Positions 1 through 6,571 of a DNA stretch of 9,210 nt are shown here, in pieces. A program made the translations under genes and the position numbers. The stretch spans positions 3,566 through 12,775 of the forward strand of contig DLGU01000107.1 in NCBI GenBank assembly GCA_002482865.1. Reading direction: 5' to 3'. The notes under the pieces were generated by a model. The model was not told the origin of the DNA. It saw only the letters and a program-made list of their open reading frames with translations, and ran no database searches. This DNA is from Porphyrobacter sp. UBA7686. GTDB lineage: Bacteria; Pseudomonadota; Alphaproteobacteria; Sphingomonadales; Sphingomonadaceae. Every line of letters begins with the position of its first letter. Within the stretch, counting starts at the first letter, position 1.

Positions 1-744
1 CCCGCCTGCCGCAAGCCCGCCCTGTTCAAGGCCCTTGGGAGCCAAGGCACGCACCAGCATGGACGCAAGTGTCGCAAGCGGTGCGCGCCAATCGGTCGGG
101 GCGGCGGCATCGGCGATCAGCGCCTGCTCGGCCTCGGCAACTGCGGCTCTGCCATCGGCCAGCAGCCAACGTTCCGGCACCAGCTCGCGCGCCGCGAGAT
201 CGCGGCACGGGGTGCCGGCCTGCAAGGCAAGCCGCAGCAGCAAGGAGACCGCGTCGGCATCATCCGGGAAATCGGCCAATTTCTGCACAGGCGCGCCGCG
301 CATCACCAGCACGCCCGCCCAATGGCGCGCCGAATCAATCCGTTCGAAATCATCGGGGTAAGCGGCAGCGAGCGCGTGATCCGCCGGGATGGCCGCGATC
401 ACCCTTTGGAGCGTAACGTCTCCCCCGAGCACCGCCCGCACGACCGCTGGATCGGGCACCAGACCATCGCGCAGGATAATCAGGTCATCTTCGGCCCGCA
501 CCAATGCAGGCAGAGCGGCGAAGTTCGGCAACGCATGAAACGCTGCCCCGCCCGCTTCGATCCTATGCTGCAATTGCAGCACTTCGTCAGAGGTGGTCTC
601 GGTCAGGCACAGCACCCGCTCGGCGCCCAACGATTGCAGCAAATCCTCCTGCCAAGCGAGAACGCTGCGCCCGGCGAGCGGGAGTTCGGCGCGAAGTCCG
701 CCATCCGCGCTGCGCCGGAGTGCCGCGATCAGACCGATGCGCAT
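1..744 (-). CDS. Partial gene: nucleotidyltransferase-like N-terminal domain protein (C-terminus outside window)
   Basis: The frame is open without a stop from an ATG at 744 to the window edge, giving 248 codons, so the 3' end is missing. The start is supported by a good Shine-Dalgarno run (GAGGGAAGGGG) six bases upstream. The N-terminus begins MRIGLIAALRR, then has a PLAGRSVLAWQEDLL stretch at residues 22-36 followed by GAERVLCL at 40-47. This resembles the Rossmann-like start of sugar-nucleotide or MobA-type nucleotidyltransferases. An acidic DDLIILRDG segment (86-94) sits where such enzymes carry their metal-binding Asp, but the glycine-rich GxGxR/K loop is absent or degenerate. A second conserved-looking patch is FERIDSARHWAG (133-144). 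In sphingomonads, domains of this kind can precede a CDP-alcohol phosphatidyltransferase membrane domain; whether that follows here lies beyond the edge and is only a guess. The coding frame is secure and the function is tentative. Confidence 0.7.
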   Translation of the reverse strand, partial: MRIGLIAALRRSADGGLRAELPLAGRSVLAWQEDLLQSLGAERVLCLTETTSDEVLQLQHRIEAGGAAFHALPNFAALPALVRAEDDLIILRDGLVPDPAVVRAVLGGDVTLQRVIAAIPADHALAAAYPDDFERIDSARHWAGVLVMRGAPVQKLADFPDDADAVSLLLRLALQAGTPCRDLAARELVPERWLLADGRAAVAEAEQALIADAAAPTDWRAPLATLASMLVRALAPKGLEQGGLAAGG

Positions 745-750
745 TCCAAA

Positions 751-761
751 CCCCTTCCCTC
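751..761 (-). promoter_or_regulatory. Ribosome binding site of the partial gene at the left edge
   Basis: Read on the minus strand this is GAGGGAAGGGG, ending six bases before the ATG at 744. It is the feature that fixes the start of a gene that would otherwise be hard to see, because its 3' end is outside the window. Confidence 0.55.
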
Positions 762-856
762 GATCCACCCGCAGGCGGCCAAGGATTGGCGGTTTCAGAG
801 CAGAGGTTCAAGCGGCACTACGCGGTTTGCCCCGACGCAGCGCACGGCGCGGCGAA

Positions 857-1180
857 TCAGCGCCGGATATCTCGGTTTTGCGCGCGGTTGAAACGCGCGA
901 GCACGGCCTCAATTTCGCGGATTGCCATCGGCTCGCCCGGCGCAGCATGGAGCGCGATTTCAGCGGCCTGGAGGAGGTCTTCCGCGTGGAAGCTGGCAGC
1001 AAGGCCCTTTAGCCGCATCGCGGCGACATGCCAGTTGCCATCACAGCGCGCGCGCTTAAGCAGATCAAGCTGCTTGGCAGCACTTTCAAGGAAAGCAGCG
1101 CGCAACTCACGCAGCAAGGCGGCGTCGTCGCCGGCCGCTGCCGCAAGGGTCGCATCAAGAGCACCGTGATTGAAAGCCAT
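857..1180 (-). CDS. Small Hpt-fold protein lacking the phosphoacceptor histidine
   Basis: The protein has 107 residues, all predicted helical, the size of a single histidine-phosphotransfer (Hpt) four-helix domain. The region around residues 50-66 reads WHVAAMRLKGLAASFHA, which aligns with the Hpt signature (AHxLKGxAxxxGA). The LKG and the following small residues are kept, but the position of the phosphorylated His is Met55. The nearest histidines, His51 and His65, are four residues before and ten after that position, so they are unlikely substitutes. In a canonical Hpt protein that His relays phosphate between response regulators. Here the fold may have been retained for binding a receiver or kinase without phosphotransfer. 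The ATG at 1180 has no clear Shine-Dalgarno upstream, so expression may be low or the leader short. The gene is divergent from the large coiled-coil gene and lies 112 bases ahead of the partial gene at the left edge. I am confident of the gene, fairly confident of the fold, and have only inference on the role. Confidence 0.8.
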   Translation of the reverse strand: MAFNHGALDATLAAAAGDDAALLRELRAAFLESAAKQLDLLKRARCDGNWHVAAMRLKGLAASFHAEDLLQAAEIALHAAPGEPMAIREIEAVLARFNRAQNRDIRR

Positions 1181-1202
1181 GACAGGTAGATAGGCCGAAT
1201 TG

Positions 1203-1219
1203 GGTTAATGCGGGGTTTA
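1203..1219 (-). promoter_or_regulatory. Candidate CtrA-binding box
   Basis: On the minus strand the sequence is TAAA-CCCCGCA-TTAACC. The consensus for the alphaproteobacterial cell-cycle regulator CtrA is TTAA-N7-TTAAC, so this differs at one base in the first half site and has the exact 7-base spacing. It lies 23-39 bases upstream of the Hpt-like ATG and about 50-66 bases upstream of the coiled-coil gene's preferred ATG, so it could serve either. The match is seen directly; binding is inferred. Confidence 0.4.
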
Positions 1220-1223
1220 TCCC

Positions 1224-1228
1224 GAATC
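1224..1228. promoter_or_regulatory. GANTC (CcrM-type methylation) site in the divergent promoter
   Basis: GAATC fits the GANTC motif methylated by the alphaproteobacterial cell-cycle methyltransferase CcrM, whose methylation state influences GcrA-dependent promoters. It sits five bases from the candidate CtrA box. A motif this short can occur by chance (about once per 256 bases in random sequence), so alone it is weak evidence. Confidence 0.3.
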
Positions 1229-1255
1229 CGGCTGTGGTATGACGTGTCTTATGGC

Positions 1256-1259
1256 AGGA
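1256..1259 (+). promoter_or_regulatory. Probable ribosome binding site selecting the ATG at 1269
   Basis: AGGA (within GGCAGGACGG) is followed after nine bases by the ATG at 1269. The other in-frame ATGs at 1239, 1251 and 1314 have no comparable purine-rich stretch in front, so this site favours 1269 as the start of the coiled-coil protein. Confidence 0.4.
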
Positions 1260-1268
1260 CGGCACCAG

Positions 1269-3800
1269 ATGCGCGCTTTGGGGCGCAAGAGCGGCGATGA
1301 CGGCGCAGACAACATGGCTTTTGCAGAAGCCGATGGGCAGGATGGGGCATTCGACGGTATGCTCGATCTGTCCGAAACCTGGGCCGAGGATGATGAGCTA
1401 GCGCCCTCCCCCACGCGATCCGGCTGGCTCGCGCCCAGCCTTGCGGTGCTGGTGATAGCCGGATGGAGCGGGTTTTTCGTCTGGGCTCACCTTGCTGACA
1501 TTCGCGGCGGGGCCGCGCCTGCACAATGGGCTGGCTGGATAGTCGAATGGGCTGTGCCCGTTGCCTTGGTGGGCATCGTGTGGCTGCTGGCGATGCGGTC
1601 CTCACACGCAGAGAGCCGACGGTTTGCTGCGACCGCCGCGCTGATGAACCGCGAAGGCGCCGCTCTCGAAGCGCGGCTTAACGTGGTGAACCGAGAATTG
1701 AGCCTGGCGCGCGAATTTCTGGCCGCCGAAGCCCGCGATCTCGAGGCGCTTGGCCGGATCGCGGCGGAGCGCTTGTCCACGCATGCGGGCGAATTGCAGG
1801 CGCTGATCACCACCAATGGTGCGCAGGTCGAGGCGATTGGCACTGCCAGCGAAACCGCGCTGGGCAACATGAACCGGCTGCGCGACGATCTGCCGGTTAT
1901 CGCCAATGCTGCGCGCGATGTCGCCAACCAGATTGGCGGAGCGGGCCGCGTTGCAGAAGATCAGTTGGCGCGGCTTTCGGGCGGGTTTGACCGGCTCGGC
2001 TTCGCCACGGCCGAAAGTGAGGCGCAGGTCACGCGCCTGACTGCGCAAGTCGGCGATACGCTCGGCCAGTATGAGGCACAGCTGACCCGAATCGAAGCGA
2101 TTGTCACGCAGCGGTTTGCGGCCTTGCAGACGGAGGCCGAGGCCTATCGCATCCGCATCGCCGCGCTCGAAGAAGAAGCGCTGGCAGCGCATGGCGAGCG
2201 CGCGCAGGCCGTGGCAAGCCAAAGTGAAGCGCTCGCCAATGAGCTGCGGAAAGCGGGTGAGACCGCGCGCGCCAGCTATGCCGCCGCGATTGCCGCACTG
2301 CACGAGACGCTGGTTGAGAAACTCGATCTGGTTGCCCAGCTCGACCGCAATTCTGCCACCGTGGCTAACGAGCGGATCGCCAAGCTCCGTGAGGAAGCTG
2401 TGCAGTTCGAAGAGCAGCTGGCGACACGCAACCGACAGTTTGACGAGCTTATCGAACAGCGGCAGGCGGCCTTTGAAACGCACGAAGCGCAGGCGAGCGA
2501 AGTGCTCGCCCAGCGGCTGGCGGCGCTCGACGATGCGCTCGCCCAGCGGCGCGAGGCGCAGGTCGCCGAGATCGAAAAGCTGGTCGTGCAGGGCGAAGCG
2601 ATGACCGAGCGGGTCGCGGAACTCGGGCGGGTTCTGGCCGAAATCGACCGGACCAGCTCGGCTGCACGCGAAAGCCTTGGCGTAGGCCTTGGCACGCTGG
2701 CCCAACAGCTTGGCGAGAAGCGCGCTGTAATCGCGGCGACCGAAGCGCATTTGCTGCAACTTACCGACAGCAGCGTGCGTTTGCTGGAGATTTTGCAGTC
2801 CGGCGCGCGCACGTGCCACGAAGACCTCAGCACCGCGATCAACGGGGCCAACACGGCTCTGGAAGGGGTCGAAGCGCGGGCCGACAAGGTCGAGGCGCTG
2901 ATGCTGCGCAGCACACAGGCCGGCAGCGAGCTGTCGGACTATCTCCTGCGTACCCGCGCGGAGATCGACACGGCTGAAATTGCGATTGCCGGGTTCAAGT
3001 CCCATCTGACCGAAGAGACCGAAGATGCCCTCGCCCGGTTGCGAGGCCTGCGCGGCGGCTTTGCGCGGTTGGCCGAGGAAAGCGGCACGCTGGCAGCCGA
3101 GACGCAGGACAGCCTGCGCGCATCGCTTTCGGCGCTGGAAACCGCAATCACCCGGGCATTCGCCACGCTTGATGAAGGTGCGCGCGAGAAGATGCTGGCG
3201 CTGGCCAACAACCTCGGCGGTGAAGCGGTTGAGGTGCTCGAACGCGCGCTGCGTAACGAGGCTGCTGCGACGCTCGGCAAGCTCGAACAGTCGGCCGCTC
3301 ACGCCTCGGGCGTCGGCCGCGAGGCGGCGATCCAGCTGCGCGATCAGTTGGTGAAGGTGAACGAACTCACCGGCAATCTCGAACAGCGGGTGATGCACGC
3401 GCGCGAACTCGCCGAAGAGCAGGTCAACAACGACTTCGCCCGGCGCATGGCGCTGATCACCGACAGCCTGAATTCCGCTGCGATCGACATCACCGGAGCC
3501 TTGGCCGACGAAGTGGCCGACACGGCGTGGGAAGCCTATCTCAAGGGCGACCGCGGCATCTTCACCCGCCGCGCGGTGCGGTTGATCGACAATGGCACCG
3601 CCAAGGATATCGCGGCGCTCTACAGCGCGGACGAGACGTTCAAGGCCAATGTCAGCCGCTACATCCACGATTTCGAAGCCATGCTGCGCCAGACACTCTC
3701 GACCCGCGATGGTCACGTCTTGAGCGTGACGATGCTGGGTTCAGACATGGGCAAGCTCTACGTGGCGCTCGCCCAGGCGATCCAGCGCTTCCGAACTTAG
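1269..3800 (+). CDS. Large membrane-anchored coiled-coil protein, TipN-like architecture
   Basis: The protein has 843 residues from the preferred ATG, or 853 from the ATG at 1239. An acidic N-terminus of about 50 residues is followed by two hydrophobic helices at roughly 53-74 and 87-108, which anchor it in the inner membrane with the bulk probably cytoplasmic. From about 115 to 730 the sequence is rich in Ala, Glu, Gln, Arg and Leu with few helix breakers, as in an extended coiled coil. The last 113 residues differ: they contain aromatic and Gly residues (TAWEAYLKGDRGIFTRRAV, then SRYIHDFEAML and MLGSDMGKLYVALAQA) and look like a compact C-terminal module. I recognise no enzymatic motif and no Walker ATPase site. 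Caulobacter TipN, the birth-scar polarity factor, also has two N-terminal membrane helices and a long coiled coil at a similar length, but coiled coils resemble each other by composition, so homology is unproven. A structural or scaffolding role is inferred. The gene is divergent from the Hpt-like gene and ends on DUF1467's stop. Confidence 0.8.
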   Translation: MRALGRKSGDDGADNMAFAEADGQDGAFDGMLDLSETWAEDDELAPSPTRSGWLAPSLAVLVIAGWSGFFVWAHLADIRGGAAPAQWAGWIVEWAVPVALVGIVWLLAMRSSHAESRRFAATAALMNREGAALEARLNVVNRELSLAREFLAAEARDLEALGRIAAERLSTHAGELQALITTNGAQVEAIGTASETALGNMNRLRDDLPVIANAARDVANQIGGAGRVAEDQLARLSGGFDRLGFATAESEAQVTRLTAQVGDTLGQYEAQLTRIEAIVTQRFAALQTEAEAYRIRIAALEEEALAAHGERAQAVASQSEALANELRKAGETARASYAAAIAALHETLVEKLDLVAQLDRNSATVANERIAKLREEAVQFEEQLATRNRQFDELIEQRQAAFETHEAQASEVLAQRLAALDDALAQRREAQVAEIEKLVVQGEAMTERVAELGRVLAEIDRTSSAARESLGVGLGTLAQQLGEKRAVIAATEAHLLQLTDSSVRLLEILQSGARTCHEDLSTAINGANTALEGVEARADKVEALMLRSTQAGSELSDYLLRTRAEIDTAEIAIAGFKSHLTEETEDALARLRGLRGGFARLAEESGTLAAETQDSLRASLSALETAITRAFATLDEGAREKMLALANNLGGEAVEVLERALRNEAAATLGKLEQSAAHASGVGREAAIQLRDQLVKVNELTGNLEQRVMHARELAEEQVNNDFARRMALITDSLNSAAIDITGALADEVADTAWEAYLKGDRGIFTRRAVRLIDNGTAKDIAALYSADETFKANVSRYIHDFEAMLRQTLSTRDGHVLSVTMLGSDMGKLYVALAQAIQRFRT
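3797..3800. other. Overlapping convergent stop codons
   Basis: The four bases TTAG contain TAG, ending the plus-strand coiled-coil gene (3798-3800), and on the other strand TAA, ending DUF1467 (3799-3797). There is no intergenic space. No hairpin with a T-run is seen on either side; the best nearby stem is four base pairs at 3807-3818 and is not a credible terminator. Confidence 0.85.
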
Positions 3801-4078
3801 TCAGCGGCCGAGGGCGGCTTGGGCAGAAAGTCGATATCGGCGGCGGTGATCCAGCCATAGGTATAGTTGGCGACGAACAGCGCGGTCGCCACCGCCGCTA
3901 CTACGGATGCGCGCGCGGCGACCTTGCCCGGCTGGAAGTTGACCGGAGCGCTGTCGGCTTGCCCCGGCACCTTCTCGATCCCCGCCTCGTCCGCCGTCTT
4001 CACGCCGAACGGCAGCATCATGAAACCGCTCATCACGAAGAACAGGAAGTAGATCGCCGCAATCGAGGTGATCTGCAT
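3797..4078 (-). CDS. DUF1467 family small inner-membrane protein
   Basis: A 93-residue protein with two membrane helices, at about 4-22 and 56-78. Between them is a conserved-looking loop containing LPFGVKTADE (22-31) and VPGQADSAP (37-45), the pattern I associate with the alphaproteobacterial DUF1467 family. Its biochemical function is unknown. The ATG shares one base with the rnj stop (TGATG), so translation is probably coupled to RNase J, and no strong Shine-Dalgarno is seen. In other alphaproteobacteria members of this family also lie just after the rnj region and before proS; here the next gene is instead the convergent coiled-coil gene, whose TAG overlaps this gene's TAA. The short polar C-terminus (FLPKPPSAAD) follows the second helix directly. 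Confidence 0.85.
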   Translation of the reverse strand: MQITSIAAIYFLFFVMSGFMMLPFGVKTADEAGIEKVPGQADSAPVNFQPGKVAARASVVAAVATALFVANYTYGWITAADIDFLPKPPSAAD

Positions 4079-5733
4079 CAGGCCGCAGCCCCAGGCATCA
4101 CCACCCGCACCTGCGGCTTCTTGCCCGACCAGCGCTGCGCCGCACGGCGAGCCGCGAGTCGTGCAGCCTCTCGGATCACAGCCACATCGCGCGCGTCCTT
4201 GCCCTTCAGGCGATTGATCGCGGTCAGCACATCACCCGCCGCTTCCTCAAGGAAGTCGGGCAAGTCCTCGTCGAGCGGCAGGCCGATCGCCTCGATCACC
4301 GGCTTAGCGCCGCGCGCCAGCACCACGATCAGCACACCATCACCCGAAATGCGGCGGCGCATGGTGATGGCATCGCCATCAGCGGCCGTGATGATATCGC
4401 CATCGAGCACCAGACGCCCGGCGCGCACTTCGGCGAGTTTGCCCGGCTTGCCGGGGGCGAGACGGACCAGATCGCCGTTCTTCTGCACCACCTGATGAGG
4501 GATGCCCGCAGCCTTACCGACCCGCGCCTGCTCGGCCATGTGGCGGATTTCGCCGTGGACCGGCACGAGAATTTCAGGCTTCAGCCAGCTGTAGAGCGCT
4601 TCAAGCTCCGGCCGCCCCGGGTGGCCCGAGACGTGGATCAGCGCCTGACGGTCCGTCACCATCTGGATTCCGCGCGCTGCGAGCTGGTTCTGGATCTTGC
4701 CAATCGGGATCTCGTTGCCGGGAATCTGGCGTGAGGAGAACAGCACCACATCGCCCGCGACCAGCTCGATCGGGTGGTTCATATCCGCCATGCGGCCCAA
4801 GGCGGCGCGGGGCTCGCCCTGCCCACCGGTGGCGATGATCAGCACCTCGCCGCGCGGCAGGCCCATCGCGGTCTCGAAGCTGATCGGGGTCGGGAAGTCC
4901 TCAAGATAGCCATTGTCCTGCGCCACCTCGATAATCCGGTCGAGCGAACGGCCGGCGACACACAGCTTCCGCCCCGTCTCAATCGCGACTTCGCCGAGGG
5001 TTTGCAGACGGGCGACATTGCTGGCGAAGGTGGTCACGACCACCCGCTTGCCCTTGTGGCGCGCGACTTCTTCCATCAGCGCACTATGGACTGCGCCTTC
5101 CGAGCCCGAGGGGTTCGGATTGAACACATTGGTCGAATCGCACACCAGTGCGAGGACACCATCATCGCCGATTTCGCGCAGTTCTTCCTCGGTGGTCGGT
5201 TCGCCGATGATCGGATCATCATCAAGCTTCCAGTCGCCAGTGTGGAAGATGCGCCCATGCGGCGTGTCGATCAGCAGCGCGTTGCCCTCGGCAATAGAGT
5301 GCGCCAGCGGGAGATAGGTGATGGTGAACGGGCCAAGCTCGATCTCACCGTGATCTTCCTCAATGATGATAATCTCGACCTTGCCGAGCAGCCCGGCCTC
5401 TTCCAGCTTGCGCGCCACCAGATCGGCGGTGAACGGCGTGGCATAGAGCGGCACGCCCAGCTCGCCCGCGAAATAGGGAACCGCGCCGATGTGATCCTCA
5501 TGCGCGTGCGTGAGGACGATACCGATCAGGTCCTTGCGGCGCTCCTCGATGAAATCGAGATCGGCGAAGACCAGCTCGACACCGGGATATTCATTGCCCG
5601 AAAAGGTCATGCCGAGATCGACCATGATCCACTTGCCCTGGCAGCCATAGAGATTGACGTTCATGCCAATCTCCCCGGAACCGCCAAGAGCGAGAAACAG
5701 GAGTTCGTCTTCGGGGGTAAAATCTTTCTTCAA
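4078..5733 (-). CDS. rnj: Ribonuclease J
   Basis: A 551-residue metallo-beta-lactamase/beta-CASP ribonuclease, close to the usual RNase J length of about 555. RNase J acts in the cytoplasm as an endonuclease and 5'-to-3' exonuclease in rRNA and mRNA maturation and decay. The N-terminal GGSGEIGMN (17-25) is typical of the family. The zinc ligands are visible: HAHEDH (76-81), His145 in LAHSIAEG, Asp167 in HTGDWKLD and His393 in PVHGE. The beta-CASP part contains TTFASN (234-239), ATGGQGEP (301-308) and HVSGHPG (367-373), followed by a C-terminal domain from about 450. The start is TTG at 5733, reading MKKDFTPEDELLF: there is no ATG before the conserved core, and the only upstream extension would run back into coaX. 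A weak GGAAA precedes it. It lies 26 bases after coaX, and its TGA overlaps the DUF1467 ATG. Confidence 0.95.
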   Translation of the reverse strand: MKKDFTPEDELLFLALGGSGEIGMNVNLYGCQGKWIMVDLGMTFSGNEYPGVELVFADLDFIEERRKDLIGIVLTHAHEDHIGAVPYFAGELGVPLYATPFTADLVARKLEEAGLLGKVEIIIIEEDHGEIELGPFTITYLPLAHSIAEGNALLIDTPHGRIFHTGDWKLDDDPIIGEPTTEEELREIGDDGVLALVCDSTNVFNPNPSGSEGAVHSALMEEVARHKGKRVVVTTFASNVARLQTLGEVAIETGRKLCVAGRSLDRIIEVAQDNGYLEDFPTPISFETAMGLPRGEVLIIATGGQGEPRAALGRMADMNHPIELVAGDVVLFSSRQIPGNEIPIGKIQNQLAARGIQMVTDRQALIHVSGHPGRPELEALYSWLKPEILVPVHGEIRHMAEQARVGKAAGIPHQVVQKNGDLVRLAPGKPGKLAEVRAGRLVLDGDIITAADGDAITMRRRISGDGVLIVVLARGAKPVIEAIGLPLDEDLPDFLEEAAGDVLTAINRLKGKDARDVAVIREAARLAARRAAQRWSGKKPQVRVVMPGAAA

Positions 5734-5759
5734 TGTGTTTCCGGTTCTGTGAGAGAGGA

Positions 5760-6554
5760 TCAGGCGGCTTCTGCCTGCCTGGCAAGTATGGCTAGGCCGT
5801 CCAGTGTAAGGTCGGCATCAACGTGGTCGAAGATTTCGGTGGCGTCGTCGAACAATATGGCGAGCCCGCCGGTGGCTACAACCTTTGCGGGGCGCCCGAT
5901 TTCGGCCTTCATCTTGGCGACCATGCCTTCCATCATCGCGACATAGCCCCAGAAGACGCCGATCAGCATCTGGTCTTCGGTGTTGCGGCCAATGACGCTG
6001 CGGGTGGACGGCGCACGGATCGCGATGCGCGGCAGCTTGGCGGTCTTGCCGACCAGCGCGTCCAATGACAGGTTGATCCCCGGTGCGATCGAGCCGCCCT
6101 TGTAAGCGCCAGTGAAGTCAACCGCTTCAAACTTGGTGGCGGTGCCGAAGTCGACAATGATGAGGTCGCCGCCATACTTGTGGTGCGCGGCGAGGATGTT
6201 GAGTGCACGGTCAGCGCCGAGCGACGAGGGTTGGTCGACATCAATGTCGAAGCGCCAGCGCGCGGTTCCCTGCCCAGCGAACAGCGGTGTGATGCCGAAA
6301 TACTTTTCGCACAATACGGTGAGATTGTGGTCCGCGCGCGGGACGACCGATGCGACGATAATCTGGGAGATGTCCGAGCGTTCGAACCCTTCGATCTTGA
6401 GCAATTGCAGCAGCCACACCGCATATTCATCGCCCGTCCGGCGCGGGTCGGTGGCGATGCGCCAGCGCGCACGAATATGGTGCGTGCCGTCCTCCCCATA
6501 GGTGAACAGGGCGAAGACGACATTGGTGTTCCCGACATCGGCGGCGAGCAGCAT
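5760..6554 (-). CDS. coaX: Type III pantothenate kinase
   Basis: A 264-residue cytoplasmic kinase that phosphorylates pantothenate in the first step of CoA synthesis. The ASKHA-fold motifs are in order: DVGNTN (6-11) for phosphate binding, [11 protein letters not shown] (109-119) with the catalytic-type Asp115, VDFGTAT (134-140) with Asp135, KGGSIAPG (152-159) and ATGGLA (227-232). The length matches the family (about 255-265). After GTAT the sequence is KFEAVD, whereas many family members have a Thr-Phe-Asp there, so Lys141 and Glu143 are worth noting. The ATG at 6554 is preceded by AAGGA at a nine-base spacing. It follows birA after 17 bases and precedes rnj by 26. Type III enzymes are generally not feedback-inhibited by CoA; regulation of this copy is not visible. 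Confidence 0.95.
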   Translation of the reverse strand: MLLAADVGNTNVVFALFTYGEDGTHHIRARWRIATDPRRTGDEYAVWLLQLLKIEGFERSDISQIIVASVVPRADHNLTVLCEKYFGITPLFAGQGTARWRFDIDVDQPSSLGADRALNILAAHHKYGGDLIIVDFGTATKFEAVDFTGAYKGGSIAPGINLSLDALVGKTAKLPRIAIRAPSTRSVIGRNTEDQMLIGVFWGYVAMMEGMVAKMKAEIGRPAKVVATGGLAILFDDATEIFDHVDADLTLDGLAILARQAEAA

Positions 6555-6563
6555 CTCTGGCAG

Positions 6564-6568
6564 TCCTT
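6564..6568 (-). promoter_or_regulatory. Ribosome binding site of coaX
   Basis: AAGGA on the minus strand, nine bases before the coaX ATG, lying inside the 17-base gap after the birA stop codon. Confidence 0.5.
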
Positions 6569-6571
6569 AAC

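Larger units (their letters stand above)
1181..1268. promoter_or_regulatory. Divergent promoter region between the Hpt-like and coiled-coil genes
   Basis: These 88 bases separate two outward-facing genes (58 bases if the coiled-coil protein starts at the upstream ATG at 1239). The region is locally AT-richer than its surroundings. It contains an imperfect direct repeat, GGGTTAAT (1202-1209) and GGGTTTAT (1213-1220), whose copies are exactly 11 bp apart, and a GAATC at 1224-1228. No good sigma-70-type -35/-10 pair is evident on either strand, which fits a promoter needing an activator. Confidence 0.5.

Noticed and set aside
778..790. Perfect inverted repeat GCCAA-GGA-TTGGC between the Hpt-like gene and the partial gene
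   Set aside because: Only five base pairs with a three-base loop and no following T-run, so neither a terminator nor a convincing operator.
806..811. TTGAAC on the minus strand as a possible -35 for the partial left gene
   Set aside because: No acceptable -10 at 16-18 bases; a promoter in the 112-base gap is possible but not supported.
322..1169. Plus-strand open frames of 139-221 codons over the left edge
   Set aside because: Overlap each other in several frames, with Arg/Pro/Ser-rich shadow composition; the minus-strand frames have ribosome sites or family motifs.
1239..1268. Upstream ATG at 1239 as the start of the coiled-coil gene
   Set aside because: No ribosome site in front, whereas the ATG at 1269 has AGGA nine bases upstream. 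It cannot be excluded and would add only ten residues.
1602..3716. 704-codon open frame on the minus strand opposite the coiled-coil gene
   Set aside because: It mirrors a GC-rich, Glu/Ala/Arg-rich coding strand in which antisense stops are rare. It has no start context or recognisable motif, and the plus-strand protein has membrane helices and a sensible domain order.
3807..3818. GCCG-AGGG-CGGC stem near the convergent stops
   Set aside because: Four base pairs, no U-tract on either strand; not a terminator.
4774..5946. 390-codon open frame on the plus strand opposite rnj and coaX
   Set aside because: Runs across the junction of two well-identified minus-strand genes and shows no family motif.
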